DNA of 64,000 nt from Culex pipiens pallens (Eukaryota; Arthropoda; Insecta; Diptera; Culicidae). Shown one piece after another: positions 1 through 8,907 of this stretch. How positions within the stretch are numbered: the stretch's first letter is position 1; the number at the start of each line of letters is the position of its first letter. Under the pieces are notes generated by a model. That model searched no databases. It saw only the letters and a program-made list of their open reading frames with translations, and was not told the DNA's origin. The position numbers were made by a program, and so were the translations under genes. The stretch is from assembly GCF_016801865.2 (NCBI RefSeq), contig NC_068938.1, positions 197,916,077-197,980,076 on the forward strand, written 5' to 3'.

Positions 1-760
1 TAATGGACAATAACTCATTTTCCCAATCTTTGTAAAATCGATGGTTGAATGTCATTATAAATTTTAAATGCTTTTTTAAGTATATAATTTTTGAAATGTA
101 GTAAGTTTTGAAGTCAAAATATTCATTCAAAATTGTTCACAAAATATCGTACTTATTCGAAAATACTCAAATTTTAAAAATGTGTATTATGGGTATCGAA
201 CGAAACGAAATTAATTATGCTTTTTTACCTTATTAGAGCTCTTTTTCGAAAATACCAAAATTTTCACAACCGTATTTTTTCGAAAACACTCAAATTTCAA
301 AAAATGTAATATGGGTTTCTAACGAAGCGAAATATTGAATGATTTTTCTCTTTAGTAGCGTTTTTTTGGAAAATACTAAAATTTTCACAAAATACCGTAT
401 CTTTTCGAAAATACACTAATTTTTCAAATTTGCAATATGGGTATCAAACGAATTCAAATTGTGAACGCTTCATTCAAAATTTCGCTTCGTTTGAAACCCA
501 AATTTCAAATTTTGAAAATTTGAGTATTTTCGAAAAAATACGGTAATTTGTGAAAATGTTAGTATTTTCAAAAAAAAACTCTTTTAAACTGATAAAATGA
601 AACAAAGTTTCGCCTAGTTTGATACCGATATATTGCATATTTTGAAAATTTTAGTATTTTCCAAAAAAAACTGTAATTTGTGAAAATTTTAGTATTTTCA
701 AAAAAAACTGTAATAAAGTGAAAAAGAATAAAAAATTTCGCTTCGTCCCGACGAAAACGA
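1..760. repeat. Fold-back repeat built of ~125-bp tandem units
   Basis: Seen: the left half carries about three direct units (near 155, 280 and 405). Each contains a cgaaaatactcaaatttt-like stretch, then 'atgggt' with 'aacgaa', then 'aaaattttcacaa'. From about 480 the same motifs return in reverse complement (tttgagtattttcgaaaa, then ttagtattttcaaa), so the block folds on itself around position 470. No coding potential was seen. It is probably a degraded non-autonomous element. The left end may lie outside the window. Confidence 0.55.
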
Positions 761-2756
761 TGGATCTATCGTTATCGTTATCGAGCCTCGATTATTTTAT
801 TGTGAACAAACTTAATTTTTAGATTCAATTTCTAGGAAACCTTGAAAATATTCAAGTAAAACTTCATCATTTCACCTGATGATACGCGGCCATCCATTCA
901 GGGTTTGAAATCGTGCATGAGATTATTAAATATCTACCTAAACCACTCATCACGTTATCCAACAGGCATGTTCCAATGACGTTGGCACTGGAACCTGAAA
1001 GTTGCACATGGATATATCTGGACACTTTGTCCACAATCCAACCCAAACCCATCACACACACACATACACACACGCCAGCCACTCCAACTGAATTGTTTGT
1101 TTTAGCATCTATTTATCACCGAAGCCGACCAAACCACACGAATAAACTTTTGCGTGACACACATTCACACACACACACACACATACACGCTAAACAAATA
1201 GCAACCACATCGTTTCACACAAACATAAACCGAACTGACCACAGAGATATGACAAACTGTCGATGTTTACGAGCTGCGGAGATTAGAGCTTTAGTGCATA
1301 ATATTCGACATTGATTTCAACTCAAGTTGTTTCCGGTAGCAGATATCGGCTCACTTTCAAACTTAATTAAATTCCCCCCAAAAACGTGGTGCAATCGACC
1401 GGCCAACTTTCTTAAATGCAAGTCAATTTTCGGCAACCTGCTTTCCCACCTGTGCTTTTCTGCGTTTCTTTAGAGGTTGAAGCCGGACTCATTGCCGAAA
1501 CTAATAGCTGCAAAGTGGCAAATCCAGGTCTACAATTTGGGGGATGGTGGGGGTGATTTCAATTGCTCTCGGCAAACGTGTGTTGGCGCTTCTCTGGCTC
1601 AAGGGTGAGTTGCTCGAAATCCGTCTTGAATTTTTTTTTGTGGAAGCTTCAGTAAATATCATTTTGGAACAATTATTTTTCAAATTGACAATTTTGAAAT
1701 TTAAATTATGCGAAGAATGAAATTAGCCAGGTCCAATTCACATTCAACTTCATAACTTTTCAGTGTGCATAACAAGACTACGATCGAAACCGGTAGTGCA
1801 AAGTTGGGCATTCTTTTCTCTGTTGGACTAGCCGTTTGTATAACTTTTTGTTTCTTTTTGCCAACCAATTTAAATCGGTTCTCTGGAAGCCTAAATACAG
1901 GGTGGTACTTGAAAAAGATGGTGCAAAACTGTCATTTCAAGTTTATGTCATTCGCCATCTTCCCATTCTCGCTAATAATGCTTATAAGTCGGAGAATGAT
2001 TTATTAATTATTATTTTAAGATTTGGATTAAGTGCTGCCTAAAGTTTGGCATGGGATTTTCTGACCAAAATGATTAGACCCGTGTTTTTTTTTTTTGTTG
2101 TTAGGTGATTAGAGTGGTACCATTCGAATTGGATTGGTCCAGAAAATAGCGTTTCCCACATTTAAAAAACAACATATACGTTTCAAACGAAAGGTGATAA
2201 GTTGGACTTTTAATGAAAAATACGAAGACATTCCAAAAACAGCTGAATACATTTCAAGATCTAATGAAAACTTTGGTTACTGATTTGAAGATCTCCAGAC
2301 CAAAGAGCTCACAGCTCAAAATATTGCGAAAATCTTTGCAAATTAAAATTTTTGAACCACCCTCTTTTTATAGGAACATCCTAATCGCCAAAATGAAAAA
2401 TACGGGTTTAATTATTTTGGCCATAAAACTCCCGTGCCAAATTTTAGCCATATCGGTGCACTTGTAATCTGGATCCTGCCGGTTTGACGTGGAATTGTTG
2501 CACAACAAAAATAGTTTTATTTTGGAAGGTTGCAAATTTGATGGATGATTATTCCATCTTTTTTGTGTGAAACTGATGAAAATTTCACCAGTTCTTTGTG
2601 TAAAAGATTTGTGGTAACAAATGTGCAATTTTCATCACTTTCAACAGACGTGTCACCAAATGGCACAAAAGCGACGATATGTTGTATGGAGTTAAATGAT
2701 TTTAAAATTTATTTTCAAAGAGTGATTTGAAACATTTCTTTTTAAAAGCAAATCGA
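761..2756. other. AT-rich sequence with two CA-repeat patches; no gene recognised
   Basis: Short (CA)n tracts lie near 1052-1078 and 1148-1186. They explain the open frames in this interval, which have low-complexity Thr/His-rich translations. The rest is AT-rich with no splice-bounded coding exon, RNA gene or clear element end that I could recognise. Confidence 0.5.
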
Positions 2757-2760
2757 CGTC

Positions 2761-3043
2761 GTCGTGCTATTTTGTCGCACCCGCCATTTCGACGTTCCGA
2801 GAAAAACGCGTGTTAATGTTTGACCTTGAATAAACAAAAACTAGACCACGCAATGTAAACAATAACAAACACGTTTTGTTTGCCCCGAAGTTTGGTTGAA
2901 GTTGGTTGCTGGAGTCCCGAGTTATAATTACAAATGTTTACGGAAGTCTAACTTTTACGTGCGTCAAACGCGTTCTGACCTGATCTCCCTTTGGCCAGTT
3001 GTCGCACTTACTAGATTTTCAGGGAGTGACAAGATAGCACGAC
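2761..3043. mobile_element. MITE-like element with ~18-bp inverted ends
   Basis: Seen: gtcgtgctattttgtcgcac at 2761-2780 is matched in reverse complement by gtgacaagatagcacgac at about 3026-3043. That gives a ~283-bp unit with imperfect terminal inverted repeats and no ORF of interest. No clear target-site duplication was found. The size and structure fit a non-autonomous DNA transposon, but the family is not identified. Confidence 0.45.
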
Positions 3044-3737
3044 AAGATTGTAACTACTTTCTTATGAAAAGCGACAAAAAATTTCGTTGCTGTTTTGGTT
3101 TTCATTGAATATCTCAGGATTGAAATCGAATTTCGAGGATCTGTATTTGAGCTTAATTTTACTTTCATTTGAACCAATGTCACCCTCTCTAAGGGGTGAG
3201 ATTGGCTCTATTTTCGAACGATTGGCATTTAAGGTAAAGTTCATCAAAATCCACCATAATGTGGGAAAATGTTAGTAAACTGTCTAAGAATAATTATACG
3301 TTAAAAGATTTTTGATTTTATTTATTTAAATTGCTAAGTTTTTAATATATCGCATTCCTGTAGCAGGTTGCTCACCGCTACAATGACCCATTTTTTTTAT
3401 TTTGTCATGTTTCACCGTAAAGGCAAGCCAAAAGCAATTTCAAGTGATTAAAAATAACCTCATATAGTAACCATTAATCCAGTTATTCAATGAATTTTGA
3501 TATCTACATAATTATATTATTTTATCTTTATTTAATCAAACCAGGTATAGTTCAGGTGAAATTTCCCTCAGGTGGATGGTCCCTAGCGAAGATTTTTCAA
3601 ATGCAATGTTGTAGGATATAAAGAGAACGTTTCAGAAAAAAAGCTTCTTTTCAAAAATAACCGTTTTCGAAAGAGTTGAGCTCTCAAAAAATATAATTTT
3701 GTGATACTTTTTAGAGAACCAAAAAAATGTTACAAAT
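3044..3737. other. AT-rich stretch, nothing recognised
   Basis: No coding exon, RNA gene or paired repeat ends were recognised. Runs of A and T are frequent. Confidence 0.4.
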
Positions 3738-4658
3738 GAGCAATTCTCTACGAAATCGGTCTTTTTCTTAAATTTTAATTTTTGTATCTTTTAATCCGAC
3801 TGAAACTTTTTTGGTGCCTTCGGTATGCCCAAAGAAGCCATTTTGCATAATTAGTTTGTCCATATAATTTTCCATACAAATTTGGCAGCTGGCCATACAA
3901 AAATGATATATGAAAATTCAAAAATCTGTATCTTTTGAAGGAATTTTTTGATCGATTTGGTGTCTTTGGCAAAGTTGTAGGTATGGATACGGACTACACT
4001 GGAAAAAAATGATACACGGTAAACATTTTCTCAGCTTTTCAAACATATTTTTTTCAAAAGTAGGCAAACATGTGCACTAACTTTAAAAAAATTTACTTGA
4101 AAACGGTGCACTTTATCAAAATTTCACTAGAGTACTTTTTGATTGCAAATTTGATTTTACATCGAAAATGAAGTGACCAGTTTTTCGATTTTTTGAAAAA
4201 ATCAGTATTGATTCAAAAATTCATAACTCGCTCAAAGATTTTTTGCACAACCTGGAAATTTCTGAAAAGTTGGCATTCGATGTCCTCTAAAACATATAAA
4301 AAAAATAATAAAAAAAAAATTTTTTTTTTGCAAATCAAGTTATAGTGACAAAATGTTAATGAAAAAATCACCAATTTTTTTTAACCGTGTATCATTTTTT
4401 TCCAGTGTAGTCCGTATCCATACCTACAACTTTGCCGAAGACACCAAATCGATCAAAACATTCCTTCAAAAGATACAGATTTTTGAATTTTTATATATCA
4501 TTTTTGTATGGCCAGCTGCCAAATTTTTATGGAAAATTATATGGACAAACTAATGATGCAAAATGGCTTCTTTGGGCATACCGAAGGCACCAAAAAAGTT
4601 TCAGTTTAATTAAAAAATACAGAAAAAATCGAATGACCGAAATCTGAGAGAACTGCTC
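3738..4658. mobile_element. Fold-back family 1 element, internally deleted copy
   Basis: Seen: the left end starts GAGCAATTCTC and the right end finishes GAGAACTGCTC. The outer ~280 bp on each side are reverse complements of one another; both carry the block containing 'ggtgccttcggtatgccc' and 'tttggtgtcttcggcaaag', or close variants. The element is flanked by AAAT on both sides (3734-3737 and 4659-4662), a candidate 4-bp target-site duplication. Compared with the 1.93-kb copy at 58145, the inner left arm and centre are missing. Open frames of 65-71 codons in the arms are mirror images and not genes. Confidence 0.75.
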
Positions 4659-5202
4659 AAATATAATTAAACAAAAGATTTCACGAATTGGTAAATACAT
4701 AATTTTTTTCCTGATGTCCCAAGCAGGTGGAAATTACTGGTTACTGGTTCTGTTATTGTCAGGAGGTCAGGATTTGTTTTAGAAAATCCAGATTAGCTGT
4801 TACAATATCATTAAATATCAAAAAATAATTGTTCTGAAAATCTCAAACTCAAACTAATATCAAATATTATAAAAGAAAAAAAATACAATAACAGAGGGAA
4901 AAAAAGTTCCTGATACCTTAATTTGGTATTGGTGAGACAAATGTTTTGCACAGACAATAGCCCGGGGTAAAAAAAATGCTCAAATCAAAAATTATACAAG
5001 ATTGCTGGGAGCATGGGAATTTCGGTGACGCCGGAATGAGTCTGCTTCTAGACAAGACTAGAGGCCTCGGATCATCTTACACCCTTCCGAGGAATTGTTC
5101 CACAGACCATCCCCTTGGACCCCCATGGTATGCAAAAATCGTCATTTATTAGAGGCTGACTTGTACAGAGCAATTTACCTAAATGCTCAAGTTTTACGGG
5201 TT
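4659..5202. other. AT-rich stretch, nothing recognised
   Basis: No gene or clear repeat boundary was recognised. A somewhat less AT-rich patch occurs near 5000-5160. Confidence 0.4.
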
Positions 5203-5820
5203 AACCCTCTACAACCCAACCCCGCCTTTAGACGGGCTTCGATTTAAAAATCGCCAAAATTCCATTTTTCAATCAATTTTTGATCTTTAAAAAGCATTGG
5301 AAAGAAGAACTCTTAAAATTTTAGAAAATTCTGAGGTTGGAAGTTTAACTTGTTTTATGTGACTTTGCCAATGTTTTTAAAATGTTATTTTTTAGGGATC
5401 AACTTTGGCTGTGTTTTTTACTAACATTTCCTGTATTTTAAGTAAAAAAAAGTATGCAGGAATTTTTCTAGTGCCCTAGACTACGCCTCTACGCATTTAT
5501 CTAAAATTTAAATGATAATGGTGCCAGTTTATAGCAGAAAATGTGAAAAACTTGCAAAAAATTAAAAAAGTTGCTGTAAAATCATGAAAAAATTAGATAG
5601 GCAAAATGTAATGATAGGAGGTGGTAGAATAGGCCAAATACTACCGAAAACAAACATAAACTTAACAAGATAAATGCTAATTAAAATACTAAAAATTAAA
5701 CAAGAAAAAAATAAAACAAGTGAAGTAAAGTTTTTCGTAGAACAAAAGTTGCTCAAAAAGACCTCCTGAACACGGGAAAAATAAAAATATTCGAAAAAAA
5801 AAATTGGGCAGTAGAGGGTT
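5203..5820. mobile_element. Inverted-repeat element, ends AACCCTCTAC / GTAGAGGGTT
   Basis: Seen: aaccctctacaacccaa at 5203 is matched in inverted orientation by ttgggcagtagagggtt ending at 5820, giving a 618-bp element with ~17-bp imperfect terminal inverted repeats. A minus-strand open frame of 137 codons overlaps its right half. Its composition (Phe/Leu/Ser-rich from AT-rich DNA) and position across the right end argue against a gene. Superfamily unknown. Confidence 0.5.
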
Positions 5821-6124
5821 GATTCCCATCCCATTTTTTTCCAGCTCGAGGCAAGCCATTTTTCAACCAAATGGGCTGAAATTTGTACTCTTTCGGGCAA
5901 TCTTATATAATTTTTTATTTGACCATTTTTATTTTGTTTGACCCGGGCTAGCAGACAATCTACCAAAACGAGCAAATAGTCAAAACAGTTAACTTCAATT
6001 TTTTTTGTAAGTTTTGAAAATTTAGAAAAATTTCGAGCAATTTATTGATTTTCTAGGGGAGTATGTAAAAAATATGCAAAAATTAACATTCAAATTTTGA
6101 TCTTTTAAAAGACATTTAAGCTTA

Positions 6125-6738
6125 AATAATGTCCTTGACAAAATTGGTCTAAATTTTCCCATAGTTTCAAGCTGATCGAAATAAAAAATTATAACAAACA
6201 CAAGCTCTTCCCGGCAAACCTCGTCCTGCCCTTTTTAGGTTTCCTGACGTTTTTTGATTTTATGCCTATTCAGCCTCCTGTGATCAAAATATGATTTTAC
6301 GTAACTTCCTCCATACAACTTGCAGATGCTCCGGAATCGGTCCCAGAGTGGCCAACGTGTCAATTAATTAGCGTAAAAACCTTCCTTGGGCTGATACGAA
6401 CCCAACGCAACAAAAAGCACCTCGATCCGACGCTCGGTATTGAACTGATTCGCGTTCGAACAAAACCGTCGAAATTGGGTTATGGTGAAATAGTCAAAAT
6501 TTTCCCATAGTTCTAGTAAATTTACAAATATTATAACAAACAAGCCTTACCAGACAAACTTCGTTCTGTCTTTTTTTTTTCGTTTGTTGACAATTTTAAC
6601 TTTTTGGCTTATTCAGCCTCCTGTGATCAAAATTTGATTTTACGTAACTTTTCCCATACAATCTGCAGATTTTCCGGAATCGCACCGATCCGTTGTTCCG
6701 TATAACTGATACGCGTTCGAACAAAACCGTCGAAATTT
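6125..6738 (+). repeat. Degenerate ~330-bp direct duplication
   Basis: Seen: two successive blocks share the order 'ataacaaac...', 'cagcctcctgtgatcaaaat', 'gattttacgtaact', then 'cgcgttcgaacaaaaccgtc' followed by 'gaaatt'. The first block ends near 6476 and the second near 6738, just before the (TA)n tract holding the retrotransposon. The blocks differ by many substitutions and indels, so the duplication is old. No coding function was seen. Confidence 0.6.
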
Positions 6739-6758
6739 TATATATATATATATATATA
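6739..6758. repeat. 5' part of the (TA)n target tract
   Basis: Twenty bases of TA dinucleotides abut the 5' LTR. The same dinucleotide continues beyond the 3' LTR. The direct duplication made on insertion (TATA or a longer TA run) therefore cannot be sized exactly. Confidence 0.8.
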
Positions 6759-6996
6759 AGTTACGAAACAACCTGGACCTGTGATATTTGAGCAACTGGA
6801 AGAGCTCAATCGTCAGCAGCAGCAGCTAGCAACAGCGTTGGAGACTCTTCGAGAAGGCTAGGTCAGCACAGTGTCACCCGACACTTCCTGTTGATCGACG
6901 ACGGCATGAGCAACGGCATCGGACACCACCAGCAACTCAGCACCCAGCCAGCATTCCTGCCTGCGTAGGGACTTTAGGGACTAGCGCAGGCCTCTG

Positions 6997-7031
6997 TATA
7001 ATTTCATTTTGCTTCTAATAAATCACTCAGT
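6997..7031 (+). promoter_or_regulatory. LTR promoter: TATA-like box plus initiator
   Basis: TATAATTT at 6997-7004 lies 32 bp upstream of the A in the arthropod initiator TCAGT (7027-7031, +1 at 7029). This spacing fits a TATA box. Gypsy-group LTR promoters commonly use a TCAGT initiator. RGWYV-like GGACC and AGTCC pentamers occur about +24 and +32, near but not exactly at the usual downstream-promoter-element position. Confidence 0.55.
7017..7022 (+). terminator. LTR poly(A) signal AATAAA (copy at 14099-14104)
   Basis: AATAAA lies just upstream of the predicted start of R, in both LTRs. In the 3' LTR copy (14099-14104) it would direct polyadenylation a short distance into R/U5, after the env stop at 13943. 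Confidence 0.6.
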
Positions 7032-7113
7032 TTCATTACCTCGACGTGAGCGGACCTTCAGTCCGGGATTCAAAATTTTTTAAAAAAACATTCCGAACTA
7101 CCAGATTGTTAAG

Positions 7114-7124
7114 TGGCGCAGTCG
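7114..7124 (+). promoter_or_regulatory. Minus-strand primer binding site (tRNA-Ser type)
   Basis: TGGCGCAGTCG abuts the LTR end. It begins with TGG, complementary to the CCA tail of a tRNA, and matches the tRNA-Ser-type primer site known from Drosophila 17.6/297-like elements (established knowledge, recalled and not searched). Confidence 0.75.
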
Positions 7125-7145
7125 TGGTCTGCCCGTGGAGTGCGC

Positions 7146-7427
7146 GAGTGATTAGTGAAATTTAACAGCGGGACCAGCACCGGAAGAATACTAGTGATTG
7201 GAGAACGCAACCGTGAGAATATCGGACTTAGATTTCGTGATTGCACGCCACCAATCGGAGCAGAGAACCTACAGCTCACCCGGAAAGAGTGATTAGTGAA
7301 ATTCAGCGGCGGGACCAGCACCGGCAGAATACTGGCGAACGGAGAACGCAACCGAGGGGATATCGGACTTGGATTTCGCGATTACACACCACCGATCGGA
7401 GCGAAGAACCTACAACTCACCCGGAAG
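7146..7427 (+). repeat. Tandem duplication (2 x ~141 bp) in the errantivirus leader
   Basis: The unit beginning gagtgattagtgaaatt starts at 7146 and again at 7287, and both units share gcgggaccagcaccgg and gatatcggactt. The copies are highly similar with scattered substitutions. In Drosophila gypsy, repeated motifs in the same leader region form a Su(Hw) insulator. Whether this duplication has any regulatory role is unknown. Confidence 0.7.
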
Positions 7428-7456
7428 GAACCCATCTTTGAAGGAACATCAAGGAT

Positions 7457-7467
7457 TAGCGGTGAGT
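7457..7467 (+). promoter_or_regulatory. Predicted splice donor for the env mRNA
   Basis: The sequence agcg|gtgagtg places GT at 7462-7463 with a near-perfect +1 to +6 donor match (GTGAGT). It lies in the untranslated leader before gag, where gypsy-group elements splice to produce the subgenomic env mRNA. The partner acceptor is at 12367-12368. Confidence 0.6.
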
Positions 7468-7770
7468 GAGAAAATATAATAGTATAATAAATTCTTTCGG
7501 AAATAGAAGTGAAGCCGCTTTAGGAGAAAGAAACTGTGTCAAATTTAGCTGCAAGATTTTCTTTTTTTTTTGCTTTTTCAAAAATTATCATCTTGGTCGT
7601 GTTTAAAGAAAAATTTAATCAAAATCTGTGTTTAACGAAAACAGAAGAAAAGTGAGTGAAAAATTAATCAAAACGAAATAGTGTAACGAAATCAGAAGAG
7701 GAGCAAAATTGTATTTATAAAATTAATTTTTAAATCGCTTTTTCAAAATTATTTTCTCAGTCGTGATTTT

Positions 7771-8907
7771 ATGCTAACACGTAAAATGGCGGAAGAGATT
7801 CAAGCTGCTTTAGACAAACTTCGTGAAGATTTAGAGCGGCAACGATTGGAAATTGTCGAGTTACAAGGTCGTAATGAAAACGAATTATTCGGGGATCCTT
7901 CTGATGACCTCGAAGCTGCAGTAGAAATGCCAATACCTGAAAATAATTTCAAAGCTTCAAAAATTCCAGATGCTATTAAAATGATCGTACCCTATCATGG
8001 GGACCCAAAAACACTTGCTACTTGGATCCGGTCTGTAGAAGAAAAAGTAAAATTTGCTTCTGAAGACTGCCCATCCGAGAGAGACCGAAAAAGGGCATGG
8101 CCACTATGGATCAGTGTTATTCGTGACAAAATTTTGGATGAAGCAAACAATGTTTTAGTGGCGAACCACATCCCTACCGATTGGGAAGCCATAAAAACCG
8201 CGCTCATTGATCAATTAGGAGACAAGAGAGACTTGAGCACTCTCGTCACAAACATTTCATACCTGGAGCAAGGAGCAAAAGACATTGTCCAATTTTACAA
8301 AGAATGCAGAGAATTACTCTCTGACATTACCGCCAAAATATCTATAGATCGAGAATTGGAAAGTTGTGCCAGAACACTAACCGGAAATTATGAGAACATG
8401 ATTATGAACTCATTTATCGATGGGCTTAATGACCCATATTCAACATTAACTAGAACATCCCAGCCTAAATCATTGCTAGAAGCTTATCAGAATACACTTG
8501 ATCAATTTAACGCAAATCAAAGAAAAAAACAACGCTTGAGAACGACGACCCATAGCCATAAAATTACATCTCATAAATATGGCCCAGTTGTCAAATATAA
8601 TTCATTTTCCCAATCTACAACACCAAACAATCAACAAATACCATTACAATCGTATTCTCAACCAGGGCCATCCAAACCTTTTTTCAAACCATCGTTTCCT
8701 CAATCGAAACCCCAGCTTCTTCAAATAAAAGCCGACCCATCGACCCAAACTAGACAAAATCGGTGGCCTTATCCACAAAGACAAGGTGGCGTAAATTATC
8801 ATGAAGCTCCTGAAGAAATTCAAACAGAAGAAGAAGTAGAACAAACACCTGAGGAAGTCGAAGATCTAAATTTTTGTTTAACGGACGAATTGGAGAACGA
8901 AACCTAA
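7771..8907 (+). CDS. Errantivirus Gag polyprotein
   Basis: 378 codons from the first ATG. A second in-frame ATG at 7786 has a better context (A at -3, G at +4), so the protein may start there (373 aa). Gag forms the particle that packages the genomic RNA. The N-terminal part is helical and charged (Glu/Lys/Arg-rich). A capsid-like middle region follows to about residue 250, then a basic patch (NQRKKQRLR, near residues 252-260), a Pro/Gln/Ser-rich segment and an acidic Glu-rich tail. No CCHC zinc knuckle is present, as is usual for errantivirus Gag, where basic stretches are thought to bind RNA. The frame is intact. The last 13 codons overlap pol in the -1 frame, starting at a slippery heptamer. 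Identity is by position and composition as well as sequence character. Confidence 0.85.
   Translation: MLTRKMAEEIQAALDKLREDLERQRLEIVELQGRNENELFGDPSDDLEAAVEMPIPENNFKASKIPDAIKMIVPYHGDPKTLATWIRSVEEKVKFASEDCPSERDRKRAWPLWISVIRDKILDEANNVLVANHIPTDWEAIKTALIDQLGDKRDLSTLVTNISYLEQGAKDIVQFYKECRELLSDITAKISIDRELESCARTLTGNYENMIMNSFIDGLNDPYSTLTRTSQPKSLLEAYQNTLDQFNANQRKKQRLRTTTHSHKITSHKYGPVVKYNSFSQSTTPNNQQIPLQSYSQPGPSKPFFKPSFPQSKPQLLQIKADPSTQTRQNRWPYPQRQGGVNYHEAPEEIQTEEEVEQTPEEVEDLNFCLTDELENET

Larger units (their letters stand above)
6759..7114 (+). repeat. 5' LTR (U3-R-U5)
   Basis: Starts agttacgaaac and ends attgttaagt. The same 356 bp recurs at 13841-14196. The first 103 bp are a copy of the last codons of env, so the env C-terminus is encoded in U3. 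The promoter elements and a poly(A) signal sit in the last third. The last T may double as the first base of the primer site. Confidence 0.95.

Noticed and set aside
913..1314. 133-codon open frame
   Set aside because: Spans CA repeats, Thr/His low complexity, no motif or splice support.
5562..5975. 137-codon minus-strand open frame with hydrophobic stretches
   Set aside because: Runs across the right end of an inverted-repeat element; Phe/Leu/Ser bias from AT-rich DNA explains the hydrophobicity.
6759..6861. Separate env gene fragment before the element
   Set aside because: This is the copy of the env C-terminus carried in the 5' LTR U3, not an independent relic.
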